A DNA stretch of 64,000 nt from BOG-932 sp965276835 (GCA_965276835.1 OZ255631.1:4526001-4590000); one strand, 5' to 3'; positions 8,373-17,181 are shown, numbered from the stretch's first letter. The notes: generated from the sequence alone by a model not told the origin. Numbers and translations: made by a program.

Positions 8373-8780
8373 TGGGCGTCTTCGGCTTCACCCGCGCTTT
8401 CAAGGTGCCGCGTTCGCTGGTTTGGAAGGCCTGGAGCGAGGCGGATCGCCTACAAACGCGATGGCGTTTCCGGGCGGCGCGCCGATGGGGGGGGCTTCCT
8501 CTATCGCGAAATGGCGGCGCGACCCGATCGTCTGGCTGAATTCCTTTTCGAACGACGGCTGTGGCATCCCCAGGCCCCGTTCGGCATCGACTTCCCATTG
8601 GAAGTGGAGAACACGGTGACTTTCACCGAACGCGACGGGCCGACCACCGTGGCGCTGCAATCCTTGCCGCACGGCGCGACCGTGGCGCAGCGCACCGTCT
8701 TCGACGGCATGTTCGAATCCATGCAAGGCGGCTTCGGCGGCACGTTCGACCACCTCGGTGAGTATCTGGCCGGGTGCTGC
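8372..8780 (+). pseudogene. AHSA1/SRPBCC-domain protein, frameshifted and internally deleted
   Basis: Pieces of one SRPBCC (activator of Hsp90 ATPase 1-like) protein occur in order but in different frames. GVFGFTRAFKVPRSLVWKAW starts at 8372, GFLYREMAA follows after a gap where the usual WWGPKG region is missing, IVWLNSFSNDGCGI is in a third frame, and FPLEVENTVTFTERDGPTT to FDGMFESMQGGFGGTFDHL closes in the earlier frame. At least two frameshifts and one deletion are needed to explain this, so the gene is dead. No transposon scar is visible. Confidence 0.75.
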
Positions 8781-8950
8781 GCTATAGCGATTGGAGACCG
8801 ATTTGCCCGATTCCCGCACCGGGACTCACGAGCATTCGCGGCGGCCGCGTCCGCGCCTCTTTTGTCTGGGAATATCGCTACCTATCTAAACATTGGGATT
8901 GTCACCGCCACAACACTGTCAATGGCCGCCGGCCTGTTGTGAGGTGCACC

Positions 8951-9685
8951 ATGCCTAAAGTCTTCGTAACGCTCGCCATCGGCCTTGCCGCCGTCGCCTT
9001 TTCGGGCGCCGTGGCGCATGCCGATATCATCTATACGATCACCGAAACCGGAACGATCGGCGGCGGTGTGAGCCAGGGCATCTTCGGCGTCCGCGGCAGC
9101 AGCTTGGCCGGCCAGACATTTTCCGTCACCCAAACCTTCGATGCGACGCTCAGCACCGACAATAGCGGCGGTCCGGTTTACGATTACCTGTCGCCGGCGG
9201 CTGGCGGTGCGATCGTGACGGTGGGAAACAACACCTACACCATTCTTTCGAACGGCAATTCGAACAACGAATACCTGATCAGCAGCAGGGCAGGTGGGTA
9301 TTTTTACGATGAGATTTACGGGCGAACCTATTCCTCCGCGAATAATGCGTCTTACACAGGCTATGTCTATTCGCTCGCGACCAATTTCCTCGCTGGGGAC
9401 GCGCTGTCCCAGACGCTTGTCTATACGCTGCCCAACTCGGTCGGCAGCTATGCCGGCTTCAGCGGTCCGGACAGCAGCTACTTCACAGGCTCCCTCAACA
9501 CGATCTCCGTCAACGCAGCGCCCGCCACGCCCGCCGTGCCGGAGCCCGGCTCGGCCGCGCTGTTCAGCGTCGGCCTGATCGGCTTAGGTCGGTTACGCCG
9601 GCGCTGGGTCTTTTTTCAAAAGCTCCGCCGTCAATGCCCGCCGCCCGGTTCAGGTGTGGCTGTTGAACATCGCCACGCCGTGTAG
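8951..9685 (+). CDS. PEP-CTERM sorting-domain exported protein
   Basis: A 244-residue protein with a signal peptide ending near AHA-D (24), a low-complexity Gly/Ser/Thr/Tyr-rich body, and a C-terminal VPEPGSAALFSVGLIGLG (196-213) followed by RLRRR. That is the PEP-CTERM signal, normally cut by an exosortase (EpsH/XrtA type) for surface display or biofilm matrix export. No exosortase lies in this window. Unusually, the protein continues about 26 residues past the arginine cluster, into the 3' end of the convergent ctpA; typical PEP-CTERM proteins end within a few residues, so a frameshift or lost stop is likely. The ATG has GAGG eight bases upstream. Confidence 0.8.
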   Translation: MPKVFVTLAIGLAAVAFSGAVAHADIIYTITETGTIGGGVSQGIFGVRGSSLAGQTFSVTQTFDATLSTDNSGGPVYDYLSPAAGGAIVTVGNNTYTILSNGNSNNEYLISSRAGGYFYDEIYGRTYSSANNASYTGYVYSLATNFLAGDALSQTLVYTLPNSVGSYAGFSGPDSSYFTGSLNTISVNAAPATPAVPEPGSAALFSVGLIGLGRLRRRWVFFQKLRRQCPPPGSGVAVEHRHAV

Positions 9686-11020
9686 CAGATCGACCGCGCG
9701 GGCCAGCTGGTAATCGACGGGCGGCGTTTTCGGCGCGCCCGCGGCGGCGGTTGTTGCGCCGGCCTTGTCGCCGGGTTTCGCCGCGTCCTTTGCCGCCGGG
9801 GCGGCGCTGACAGAGGGCTGGCCGGGGGCGCCGGCGGCGGGGATGTTCGCCTTGGACGGGTCGTTCGGATTGGGCAACGCGCCCTTTAGATCGGCCTCGT
9901 GGAAACGGTCGGCCTGTTCGAATTCCTCGATCTTCGCCGGCTTCACCTCAATGTCCGGGGTAATGCCCTTGGCCTGGATCGAGCGGCCCGACGGGGTGAA
10001 ATACTCCGCTGTGGTCAGGCGCAGCCCGCCCTCGTTCTTCAGCGGCATGATGGTCTGCACCGATCCTTTGCCGAAAGATTGGGTGCCCATGATGATCGCG
10101 CGGTGGTGGTCCTGCAGCGCGCCGGACACGATCTCCGCGGCCGACGCCGTACCGCCATTGATCAGGATGACCACCGGCACGCCTTTGGTTTTATCCAGGC
10201 CGGGCTTGGCGTCCATATGCTCCACCTCGGCCGGGTTGCGCCCCCGGGTGGACACGATCTCCCCCGATTCCAGGAAGGTGTTCGACACCGAAACCGCCGC
10301 GTTCACCAACCCACCCGGATTGTTGCGCAGGTCGATGACGTAGCCGGCCATCTTGGTGCCCAGCTTGGCCTTCAGATCGGCGATCGCCTTGTCCAGCCCC
10401 GGCTGGGTCTGTTCGGAAAAGGTGGAGATGCGGATATAGCCGACATTGTCGCTTTCGACCCGTGAACGGACCGACGGAACCTTGATGATTTCGCGCACCA
10501 GCGTCAGTTCGAACGGGTCGCCCTTGATGTCGTGGCGCATGGTCAACTTGATCGACGTGCCGGGATTGCCCCGCATCTTGCCGACAGCCTCATCCAGCGG
10601 GATGCCGACAATCGCCTCGCCATTGATGTGGGTGATCAGGTCGCCCGGCTTGACGTTGGCGCGCGCGGCCGGCGTGTCGTCCATCGGCGACTCGACTTTG
10701 ACGATGCCGTTCTCCTCGGTGACCTGCATGCCCAGGCCGCCGAACTCACCCTTGATGGTGCTGGAGTTCAGGTCGGCATATTCCTTGGGATTCATATAGC
10801 TGGAATGGGGGTCCAGCGACGACACCATGCCGTTCAGCGAGGCCTCGATCAGCTGTTCGTCGGTCACCGGCCGGAAATATTTGTTGCGCACGATCTCGAA
10901 GACATCGGCATAGAGGTCCAGCTGCCGATAGGTGTCCTCCGGCTTGCTGACGGCGGCCTTATACGACAGCGGTCCAACAACCAGTGATGTGACGATCGCA
11001 GTCATCAGCACTTTATTCAT
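9650..11020 (-). CDS. ctpA: S41-family C-terminal processing peptidase
   Basis: A 456-residue periplasmic serine protease. An uncleaved or signal-anchor N-terminus (residues 4-20) is followed by a PDZ domain starting at GEFGGLGMQV (91) and the S41 catalytic core. The nucleophile Ser293 lies in GGTASAAEI and the general base Lys318 in SFGKGSVQT, so both catalytic residues are present. A proline/alanine-rich tail follows. Ctp proteases trim C-termini of periplasmic proteins and regulate murein hydrolases. The last 36 bases overlap the end of the convergent PEP-CTERM gene. Confidence 0.93.
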   Translation of the reverse strand: MNKVLMTAIVTSLVVGPLSYKAAVSKPEDTYRQLDLYADVFEIVRNKYFRPVTDEQLIEASLNGMVSSLDPHSSYMNPKEYADLNSSTIKGEFGGLGMQVTEENGIVKVESPMDDTPAARANVKPGDLITHINGEAIVGIPLDEAVGKMRGNPGTSIKLTMRHDIKGDPFELTLVREIIKVPSVRSRVESDNVGYIRISTFSEQTQPGLDKAIADLKAKLGTKMAGYVIDLRNNPGGLVNAAVSVSNTFLESGEIVSTRGRNPAEVEHMDAKPGLDKTKGVPVVILINGGTASAAEIVSGALQDHHRAIIMGTQSFGKGSVQTIMPLKNEGGLRLTTAEYFTPSGRSIQAKGITPDIEVKPAKIEEFEQADRFHEADLKGALPNPNDPSKANIPAAGAPGQPSVSAAPAAKDAAKPGDKAGATTAAAGAPKTPPVDYQLARAVDLLHGVAMFNSHT

Positions 11021-11245
11021 CGCGCTTCCTTTTCATCGTGACCGGCGGCCACGCCCCGGTGCAAGAGGCCCCAATCTCAGCCTATGCCATCCGCCCGCCG
11101 TCGAACAGGCGCTTTCGGTCGCATTGCGGCTTGATGGTTTTTGGCCGCAATCGCCGGGTTTGACCGGTGGTTCAGTGAAAGAGGCATTCGCAAGCCGCGT
11201 TCTATGAACTAGACAGTCAACAAGAGCGGATCAGGGGAGGCCGAT

Positions 11246-12022
11246 ATGGCGGGGATGTTTGACGGTAAGGTCGTGCTGGTGACCGGCGGCGGGGCCGGCA
11301 TGGGCAAATCGGCGGCACAGCGCTTCGCGCAGGAGGGCGCGCAGGTCCTAGTCGTCGATCTGAATATCGAGGCGGCCGAGGCCACGGCCGGGCTGATCCG
11401 CGAGGGCGGCGGCGAAGCCTCGACCTTCCGCGCCGATATCGCGTCCCAGGACGACAACGACGCGATGGCAGCGGCGGCGATCGATCGCTATGGCCGGCTG
11501 GACGCCGCGTTCCTGAACGCCGCCTATCTGGGGCCGGTGCTCGATTTCTTCGAGACCGACGCCGCGACCTTCGACAAGATCGTGAATATCAACCTGCGCG
11601 GCTGCTTCTTCGGTATGCAGGCCTGCGCCCGGGTGATGGGACCGGGCGGGTCGATCGTGGTCAATGCCTCCACCGCCGCGTTCGCCGCCAACCAGTACAA
11701 CGCGGTCTATACCGCGACGAAGCACGGCGTGGTCGGGCTGGTGAAGGCAGCGGCCGAGCCGTTCGGCGCGCGCAGGCTGCGCGTCAACGCGGTCTGCCCC
11801 GGTTTCATGAAGACACCGATGAACGGCTTCGCCGATTCGGTGACGCCGATGCCGCCGGAGGATCTGGAGCCTGCCGATTTCTGCGGCATGGGCCTGCCCC
11901 AGCATGTCGCCGAACTGGCCGTCTTCCTGGCCAGCAGCCGGGCATCGTTCCTGACCGGGGCCGCCTATCTGGCCGACGGCGGGCTGATGGCGAACATTCC
12001 GTCGATCCGCGCGGAGTTTTAA
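11246..12022 (+). CDS. SDR-family oxidoreductase
   Basis: A 258-residue classical short-chain dehydrogenase/reductase. The Rossmann motif TGGGAGMG is at 13-20, and the catalytic Ser142, Tyr155 and Lys159 lie in NASTAAF and YTATK. The usual NNAG is replaced by LNAAY, a tolerated change. The C-terminal TGAAYLADGG matches the family. The substrate cannot be read from sequence. A second SDR gene follows 163 bases later, separated by an inverted-repeat element. Confidence 0.85.
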   Translation: MAGMFDGKVVLVTGGGAGMGKSAAQRFAQEGAQVLVVDLNIEAAEATAGLIREGGGEASTFRADIASQDDNDAMAAAAIDRYGRLDAAFLNAAYLGPVLDFFETDAATFDKIVNINLRGCFFGMQACARVMGPGGSIVVNASTAAFAANQYNAVYTATKHGVVGLVKAAAEPFGARRLRVNAVCPGFMKTPMNGFADSVTPMPPEDLEPADFCGMGLPQHVAELAVFLASSRASFLTGAAYLADGGLMANIPSIRAEF

Positions 12023-12044
12023 CGCGAGGCTCATGAATTGGTCC

Positions 12045-12140
12045 CGTCATTGCGAGAAGCGAAGCGACGCGGCAATCCGGAACCATCTGGAGCGTGTTGC
12101 GCGTGAGGCTCTGGATGCTTCGCTTGTGCTCGCAATGACG
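12045..12140. repeat. MITE-like inverted repeat (CGTCATTGCGAG family)
   Basis: The terminal arms CGTCATTGCGAG (12045-12056) and CTCGCAATGACG (12129-12140) are perfect 12-bp inverted repeats. They are extended inward by AAGCGAAGC on the left and its complement on the right with a small offset. The 96-bp unit lies between two SDR genes and carries no gene. I know this motif as a dispersed element in many bacterial genomes, often mistranslated as a peptide ending SLLAMT. No target-site duplication is clear. Confidence 0.85.
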
Positions 12141-12185
12141 CGGTGAAGGACTTATACCTCCTCCAATAAACGAAACGGGGGCGGT

Positions 12186-12935
12186 ATGTTTCGGCTGGAT
12201 GGAAAGATCGCGCTGATCACGGGAAGCGGTGCGGGTTTGGGCGTTGGCATCGCGCGGGCGATGGGCGGGCAGGGCGCGCGCATTGTCGTCAACGACATGG
12301 ACCCGGTGCTGGCCGCCGAGACGGCAAAGATGCTGACCGCCGAAGGTTTCACGGTATCCGCCATGCCGTTCGACGTCACCGACGGCGAGGCGGTGAATGA
12401 CGGCATCGCCCGGGTCGAAGCCGAGATCGGGCCGATCGACATCCTGGTCAACAATGCCGGCAATATGGGCGGCCGGCGCTATGTGCCGACGCCGTTCGCC
12501 CAGACGCTGCCGGAATTCTGGCACCCCTTCATCGCGGTCAATCTGATGGGCGTGCTGTACTGCACCCATGCCGTCATCGAGGGTATGGCGCGGCGAAAAT
12601 TTGGCCGGGTCATCACGGTATCGTCAACCGCCGGGCGGATCGGCAAATCGATCAACGTGTCCATCTATGGCGCGGCCAAGGCCGGGGCGGCGCATTTCAT
12701 GCGCCACCTGTCGCAGGAGGTGGCGCCGGATGGCATCACAGCCAACGTCATCTCGCTCGGCTTCATGAACACGATGAGCGGTCCGTTCGCCGAGAAGATA
12801 TTGCCCCAGGTTCCGGCCGGCCGCTTCGGCACGCCGGAAGACCTCGGCGCGGCGGCCGTCTATCTGGCTTCGACCGAAGCTGCCTGGGTCACTGGGGCGA
12901 CACTGGTGGTCGATGGAGGATACACGCCGTTTTAA
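12186..12935 (+). CDS. SDR-family oxidoreductase (FabG-like)
   Basis: A 249-residue classical SDR with TGSGAGLG (12-19), NNAG (89-92), Ser146/147 in VITVSSTAG, and Tyr161 and Lys165 in YGAAKAG. The ending VTGATLVVDGGYTPF is typical of FabG-like enzymes. It is likely a soluble NAD(P)H-dependent oxidoreductase acting on a 3-keto or hydroxyl substrate; no specific substrate is inferred. It is only distantly similar to the preceding SDR, so this is not a recent tandem duplication. Confidence 0.85.
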   Translation: MFRLDGKIALITGSGAGLGVGIARAMGGQGARIVVNDMDPVLAAETAKMLTAEGFTVSAMPFDVTDGEAVNDGIARVEAEIGPIDILVNNAGNMGGRRYVPTPFAQTLPEFWHPFIAVNLMGVLYCTHAVIEGMARRKFGRVITVSSTAGRIGKSINVSIYGAAKAGAAHFMRHLSQEVAPDGITANVISLGFMNTMSGPFAEKILPQVPAGRFGTPEDLGAAAVYLASTEAAWVTGATLVVDGGYTPF

Positions 12936-12961
12936 GCGCTAACAGTTGCGGAGGGAACCTT

Positions 12962-13237
12962 ATGGGATTTCACGATTGGCTTAAGTCGTAGCCCGACACG
13001 CGTAATCCTGAAGACAGCCATCTTATGATTTTCGACGGAAACGTCACATCCGTCAGCCATCCTGACGGTAGCCGAGACACGTTAGCAATGACGCCGCTCG
13101 CGAAAGTAGAGATCGCCACCAATGACTCAGGTCCCCAGGGAATTGATCTCTGGTGGCTGTTGTTCTCCCGCGATGACCAGCTTGAGGCTAGATTACCCCA
13201 AGGAGCGGTCCGGGAGCATGCGTCACCGAACAGCTAG
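12962..13237 (+). pseudogene. small protein gene interrupted by an in-frame TAG
   Basis: A good ribosome binding site (GGAGGG) six bases before an ATG is followed by MGFHDWLKS, then TAG, then 81 more open codons in the same frame. These include IFDGNVTSVSHPDGSRDTL and KVEIATNDSGPQGIDLWWLLF. The pattern (PDG, then an acidic/threonine strand, then WWLL) looks like a small conserved cytoplasmic protein, but I cannot name the family. The C-terminus after RLPQGA also appears to leave the frame. I read this as a decayed gene. Stop-codon readthrough is possible but less likely. Confidence 0.5.
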
Positions 13238-13273
13238 TGTTCTTGCCGGCCTTCAGAAGCAGGTGGCCCTGCA

Positions 13274-14386
13274 CTACCCGCCCAGGAATTCCTTCACCTT
13301 GGCGAAGAAGCCCTCGCTTTCCGGGTGGGTGCCTGCGCCGCCGCCTTCGCGTTCGAATTCCTGCAGCAGTTCCTTCTGCCTTTTGGTCAGCTTCACCGGG
13401 GTTTCGACGCTGACCTCGATATAGAGGTCGCCGCGCGCCGCGCTGCGCAGGACGGTCATGCCCTTGCCGCGCAGGCGGAATTGCTGGCCTGACTGGGTGC
13501 CCGGCGGGATCGTCACCTGGCTGCGGCCGCCTTCGATGGTCGGCACCTCGATCGTGCCGCCCAAAGCCGCCGTCGGCATGGTGATCGGCACACGGCATTG
13601 CAGGTCGGCTTCCTCACGCTGGAAGAAGCGATGCGACTTGACCGACAGGAAGACATAGAGATCGCCCGGCGGGGCGCCGCGCATGCCCATCTCACCCTCG
13701 CCCGACAGGCGGATGCGGGTGCCGTCGTCGACGCCCGGCGGAATGGTGACCTCCAGCGTCTTTTCCTTGCGTACCCTGCCCGAGCCCTGGCAGTTGCGGC
13801 ACGGGTCCTTGATTACCTGGCCGGCGCCGCCGCAGCTGGAGCAGGTGCGCTCGATGGTGAAGAAGCCCTGTTGCGCGCGAACCCGGCCGGCGCCACGGCA
13901 AGTCGGGCAGGTGATCGGCGCTGTGCCGTTGGCCGCGCCGCTGCCGTGGCAAGGCTCGCATGAACTCCAGCCCGGAACGCGGATCGTCACCTGATCGCCG
14001 TTGAACGCGGCCTCCAGCGTGATTTCCAGGTTGTAGCGCAGGTCCGACCCGCGCTGGCTCTGGCTGTCGCGCCGTCCGGCCATGTCGCCGAACATCTGGT
14101 CGAAAATATCGGAGAAATTGGCGCCGAAGCCATCGGCGCCCCGTGCGCCACCGCCGCCGCCGTTTTCGAACGCCGCGTGGCCGAACCGGTCATAGGCCGC
14201 GCGCTTCTGATCGTCCTTCAGAATGTCATAGGCATGCGACAGGTCTTTGAATTTCTGTTCCGCAATTGCGTCGCCCGGATTGCGGTCCGGGTGGAACTGC
14301 ATCGCCAGCTTGCGATAGGCGCGCTTGATATCCTCGCCGCTCGCACCCTTGGCTACGCCCAATGTCTCGTAACAATCCGCCTTCAT
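13274..14386 (-). CDS. dnaJ: chaperone DnaJ
   Basis: The 370-residue Hsp40 cochaperone that delivers substrates to DnaK and stimulates its ATPase. The J domain has HPD at 32-34, then a glycine-rich linker (ENGGGGGARGADGFG), then four zinc-binding repeats (CEPCHGSG, CPTCRGAG, CSSCGGAG, CRNCQGSG), and the C-terminal substrate and dimerisation domains. An ATG giving MKADCYETLG is preferred over a GTG three codons upstream because the family begins there. It follows dnaK after an 98-base gap that contains a strong terminator, so dnaJ may be expressed at a lower level than dnaK. Confidence 0.97.
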   Translation of the reverse strand: MKADCYETLGVAKGASGEDIKRAYRKLAMQFHPDRNPGDAIAEQKFKDLSHAYDILKDDQKRAAYDRFGHAAFENGGGGGARGADGFGANFSDIFDQMFGDMAGRRDSQSQRGSDLRYNLEITLEAAFNGDQVTIRVPGWSSCEPCHGSGAANGTAPITCPTCRGAGRVRAQQGFFTIERTCSSCGGAGQVIKDPCRNCQGSGRVRKEKTLEVTIPPGVDDGTRIRLSGEGEMGMRGAPPGDLYVFLSVKSHRFFQREEADLQCRVPITMPTAALGGTIEVPTIEGGRSQVTIPPGTQSGQQFRLRGKGMTVLRSAARGDLYIEVSVETPVKLTKRQKELLQEFEREGGGAGTHPESEGFFAKVKEFLGG

Positions 14387-14410
14387 CGCCCGCACACATC
14401 CCGAAATAAA

Positions 14411-14444
14411 CCGCCCTGGCCGAAGATCAAATCGGCCAGGGCGG
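14411..14444 (-). terminator. hairpin terminator after dnaK
   Basis: A perfect 13-bp stem (14411-14423 against 14432-14444, CCGCCCTGGCCGA and its complement) with an 8-base loop lies 41 bases after the dnaK stop. Read on the minus strand it is followed by TTTATTTC, a short T-run. This is a plausible intrinsic terminator or attenuator between dnaK and dnaJ. Confidence 0.75.
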
Positions 14445-14484
14445 GCGTCCTGATTATCTTATTGATGCTTTTTTCATTGCAGGT

Positions 14485-16407
14485 CTAGCTGGCTTTTTTG
14501 TCGCCTTCGTCCACTTCCGTGAAGTCGGCGTCGACCACCTTGTCGTCGTTCTCGGCCTTGGGCTCGGCGCCCGGCTGGGGCGCGCCGGCGGCGGCCTCTT
14601 CCTGTTGCGCCTTATAGAGCTGCTCGCCCAGCTTCATCGAGACCTGGGTCAGCGTCGCGGTCTTGGCCTTCAGGTCTTCCAGGTCTTCGCTGCCCAGCGC
14701 GGCCTTCAGGTCGGCAATCGCCTTTTCGATCTCTTCCTTGTCGGACGCCGGGGCCTTGTCACCAAGGTCGGTCAAAGTCTTCTCGCTGGAATAGATCAGG
14801 GCGTCGGCCTGATTGCGGGCCTCCACCAGGTCGCGCTTGGCCTTGTCGGTCGCGGCGTTGGCTTCCGCGTCCTTCACCATCTTTTCGATGTCGGCGTCGC
14901 TGAGGCCGCCCGAGGCCTGGATGCGGATCTGCTGTTCCTTGTTGGTCGCCTTGTCCTTCGCCGTCACCTGGACGATGCCGTTGGCGTCGATGTCGAACGT
15001 AACTTCGATCTGCGGCACGCCGCGCGGGGCGGAGGGAATGCCGACCAGGTCGAACTGGCCCAGGATCTTGTTGTCCGCCGCCATTTCGCGCTCGCCCTGG
15101 AAGACGCGGATGGTCACCGCGCCCTGATTGTCCTCGGCGGTCGAGAAGGTCTGGCTCTTACGGGTCGGGATCGTGGTGTTGCGGTCGATCAGCCGCGTGA
15201 ACACGCCGCCCAGCGTCTCGATGCCCAGCGACAACGGGGTGACGTCGAGCAGCAGGACGTCTTTCACTTCGCCCTTCAGCACGCCGCCCTGGATCGCCGC
15301 GCCGATCGCCACGACTTCGTCGGGGTTCACGCCACGGTGGGGCTCGCGGCCGAAGAAGCTCTTCACCGTCTCGATGATCTTCGGCATACGAGTCATGCCG
15401 CCGACTAGGACCACTTCGTCGATCTGCGAAGCCTGCACGCCGGCATCGGCCAGCGCCTTACGGCACGGCTCGATCGTCCTCTGTACCAGGTCGTTCACCA
15501 ACTGCTCCAGCTTGGCGCGGGTTAGGGTGACGTTGAGGTGCTTCGGGCCGGTCTGATCGGCGGTGATAAACGGTAGGTTGACGTCGGTTTGCGACGCGGA
15601 CGACAGCTCGATCTTCGCTTTTTCGGCTGCTTCCTTAAGGCGCTGCAGCGCCAGACGGTCGCTGCGCAGGTCGATGCCCTGTTCCTTCTTGAACTCGTCG
15701 GCCAGGAAATCGATGATCCGGTGGTCGAAGTCTTCGCCGCCCAGGAACGTGTCGCCGTTGGTCGATTTCACCTCGAACACGCCATCGCCGATCTCAAGGA
15801 TCGACACGTCGAAGGTGCCGCCGCCCAGGTCATAGACCGCGATCGTGCCTGTGCCCTTGCGCTCCAGCCCATAGGCAAGCGCCGCGGCAGTCGGCTCGTT
15901 GATGATGCGCAGTACCTCAAGGCCGGCGATCTTGCCCGCGTCCTTGGTCGCCTGACGCTGGCTGTCGTTGAAATAGGCCGGGACGGTGATGACCGCCTGG
16001 GTCACGGTTTCGCCGAGATAGGCCTCGGCGGTTTCCTTCATCTTCTGCAGGATGAAGGCGCTGATCTGCGACGGCGCATATTTCTTGCCCTGGGACTCGA
16101 CCCAGGCATCGCCGTTGTCGCCCTTGACCAGCTTGTAAGGGACGTTCTTCGCGTTCTGCTGGACGACCGGGTCGTCGAAGCGGCGGCCAAGCAACCGCTT
16201 GATCGCGAACAGCGTGTTTTCCGGATTGGTGACGGCCTGGCGCTTCGCCGCCTGGCCGACCAGCCGTTCGCCGGCGGGGGTGAACGCCACCATCGAGGGC
16301 GTCGTACGCTGCCCCTCGGCATTCTCGATCACCTTGGCCTGGGAGCCTTCCATCACAGCGACGCACGAATTCGTCGTGCCCAGGTCGATACCGATAACTT
16401 TACTCAT
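14485..16407 (-). CDS. dnaK: molecular chaperone DnaK (Hsp70)
   Basis: A full-length 640-residue Hsp70. The ATPase domain opens with IGIDLGTTNSCVAVMEG and includes VPAYFNDSQRQATKDAG and YDLGGGTFDVSIL. The substrate-binding domain begins after DVTPLSLGIETLGG, and the C-terminal lid ends in an acidic EVDEGDKKAS tail. It works with DnaJ and GrpE, both encoded alongside. A candidate sigma32-type promoter lies about 120 bases upstream. The typical CIRCE operator of HrcA is not present in front of it. Confidence 0.98.
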   Translation of the reverse strand: MSKVIGIDLGTTNSCVAVMEGSQAKVIENAEGQRTTPSMVAFTPAGERLVGQAAKRQAVTNPENTLFAIKRLLGRRFDDPVVQQNAKNVPYKLVKGDNGDAWVESQGKKYAPSQISAFILQKMKETAEAYLGETVTQAVITVPAYFNDSQRQATKDAGKIAGLEVLRIINEPTAAALAYGLERKGTGTIAVYDLGGGTFDVSILEIGDGVFEVKSTNGDTFLGGEDFDHRIIDFLADEFKKEQGIDLRSDRLALQRLKEAAEKAKIELSSASQTDVNLPFITADQTGPKHLNVTLTRAKLEQLVNDLVQRTIEPCRKALADAGVQASQIDEVVLVGGMTRMPKIIETVKSFFGREPHRGVNPDEVVAIGAAIQGGVLKGEVKDVLLLDVTPLSLGIETLGGVFTRLIDRNTTIPTRKSQTFSTAEDNQGAVTIRVFQGEREMAADNKILGQFDLVGIPSAPRGVPQIEVTFDIDANGIVQVTAKDKATNKEQQIRIQASGGLSDADIEKMVKDAEANAATDKAKRDLVEARNQADALIYSSEKTLTDLGDKAPASDKEEIEKAIADLKAALGSEDLEDLKAKTATLTQVSMKLGEQLYKAQQEEAAAGAPQPGAEPKAENDDKVVDADFTEVDEGDKKAS

Positions 16408-16528
16408 CTTCTATCCTCATTTACGGCAGATCGTGCGAACGGCCCGCCAAGGCAGCACCGTTCATGGATCCCCAGGGGTTAACGCGGGGACATTCGCCGT
16501 TTCTGGCGCCCGCTTTTGCTAAGGGCTG

Positions 16529-16556
16529 ATATAGGGGCCGTGCATCCCCCCTGCAA
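16529..16556 (-). promoter_or_regulatory. candidate heat-shock (sigma32-like) promoter for dnaK
   Basis: On the minus strand GTTGCAG is followed, with 18 bases between GTTG and the next box, by CCTATATCAG. The downstream box fits the alphaproteobacterial RpoH -10 consensus CYTATNT, while the -35 box (CTTG expected) has one mismatch. Transcription would begin near 16522 and give a leader of about 115 bases. The assignment rests on motif fit alone. Confidence 0.35.
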
Positions 16557-16599
16557 CCGTTGCGGCGCAGGTTTTACATAACGGATCAACCGACTGGTT

Positions 16600-17157
16600 T
16601 TACGACTTCGGCCCGGCTTTCGCCGCGGCGACGCGCGCCGGCCTAAGCAGGCGGTCGCCGATCGTATAGCCGGCCTCCAGCACCTGCACGACCGTGCCCG
16701 CCGGGCTGTCCGGCGCGTCGATTTCGAACAGCACTTCGTGGAAGTTCGGGTCGAACTTCTGGCCCGCCGGATCGAGCTTTTTGACGCCGTTCTTTTCCAG
16801 GACCGACAGCATCGTCCGCTCGGTCGCGCCGACGCCGTCGACCAGCTTCGCCAGGAACTCGTCTTTCTCGACCGCCGCGGCCGGAACCGCGTCCAGCGCA
16901 CGGCGCAGATTGTCGGCGACCGACAGCAGGTCTCCGGCAAAGCGGGCGATGGCGTAGCGCGCCGTGTCCTCGCGCTCGCGCTCCAGGCGGCGGCGGACAT
17001 TCTCCGTCTCCGCCAGGGCGCGCAGCGCACGGTCGCGCAGTTCCGCCGCCTCGGCTTCCAGCTTGGCGATCCTGTCGGCCTCGGTCGGTTCGGGCGCCGG
17101 GTGTTCGCCGGGCTCGGTGATCGGTTCTTCGGGCAGTTCGTGTTCTTCGATCGTCAT
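16600..17157 (-). CDS. grpE: nucleotide exchange factor GrpE
   Basis: A 185-residue GrpE that releases ADP from DnaK. An acidic N-terminus rich in Glu/Pro leads into a long coiled coil (ADRIAKLEAEAAELRDRALRALAE), then the beta-wing domain with LDPAGQKFDPNFHEVLFE and VQVLEAGYTIGDRLLRPARV. It lies 24 bases after hrcA on the same strand and is probably cotranscribed with it. A 192-base gap with its own promoter separates it from dnaK. Confidence 0.96.
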   Translation of the reverse strand: MTIEEHELPEEPITEPGEHPAPEPTEADRIAKLEAEAAELRDRALRALAETENVRRRLEREREDTARYAIARFAGDLLSVADNLRRALDAVPAAAVEKDEFLAKLVDGVGATERTMLSVLEKNGVKKLDPAGQKFDPNFHEVLFEIDAPDSPAGTVVQVLEAGYTIGDRLLRPARVAAAKAGPKS

Positions 17158-17181
17158 TCTTCCGTCTCGGTCAAAGGGCGT

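Noticed and set aside
12045..12140. Insertion sequence between the two SDR genes
   Set aside because: There is no transposase frame; only a 96-bp inverted-repeat unit is present.
16437..16463. EcfG-like promoter before dnaK (TGAAC...CGTT)
   Set aside because: The -35 has a mismatch at the first position and the spacer is 18 bases, outside the consensus.
16408..16599. CIRCE operator for HrcA
   Set aside because: TTAGCACTC-N9-GAGTGCTAA or a near variant was sought near dnaK, grpE and hrcA and not found.
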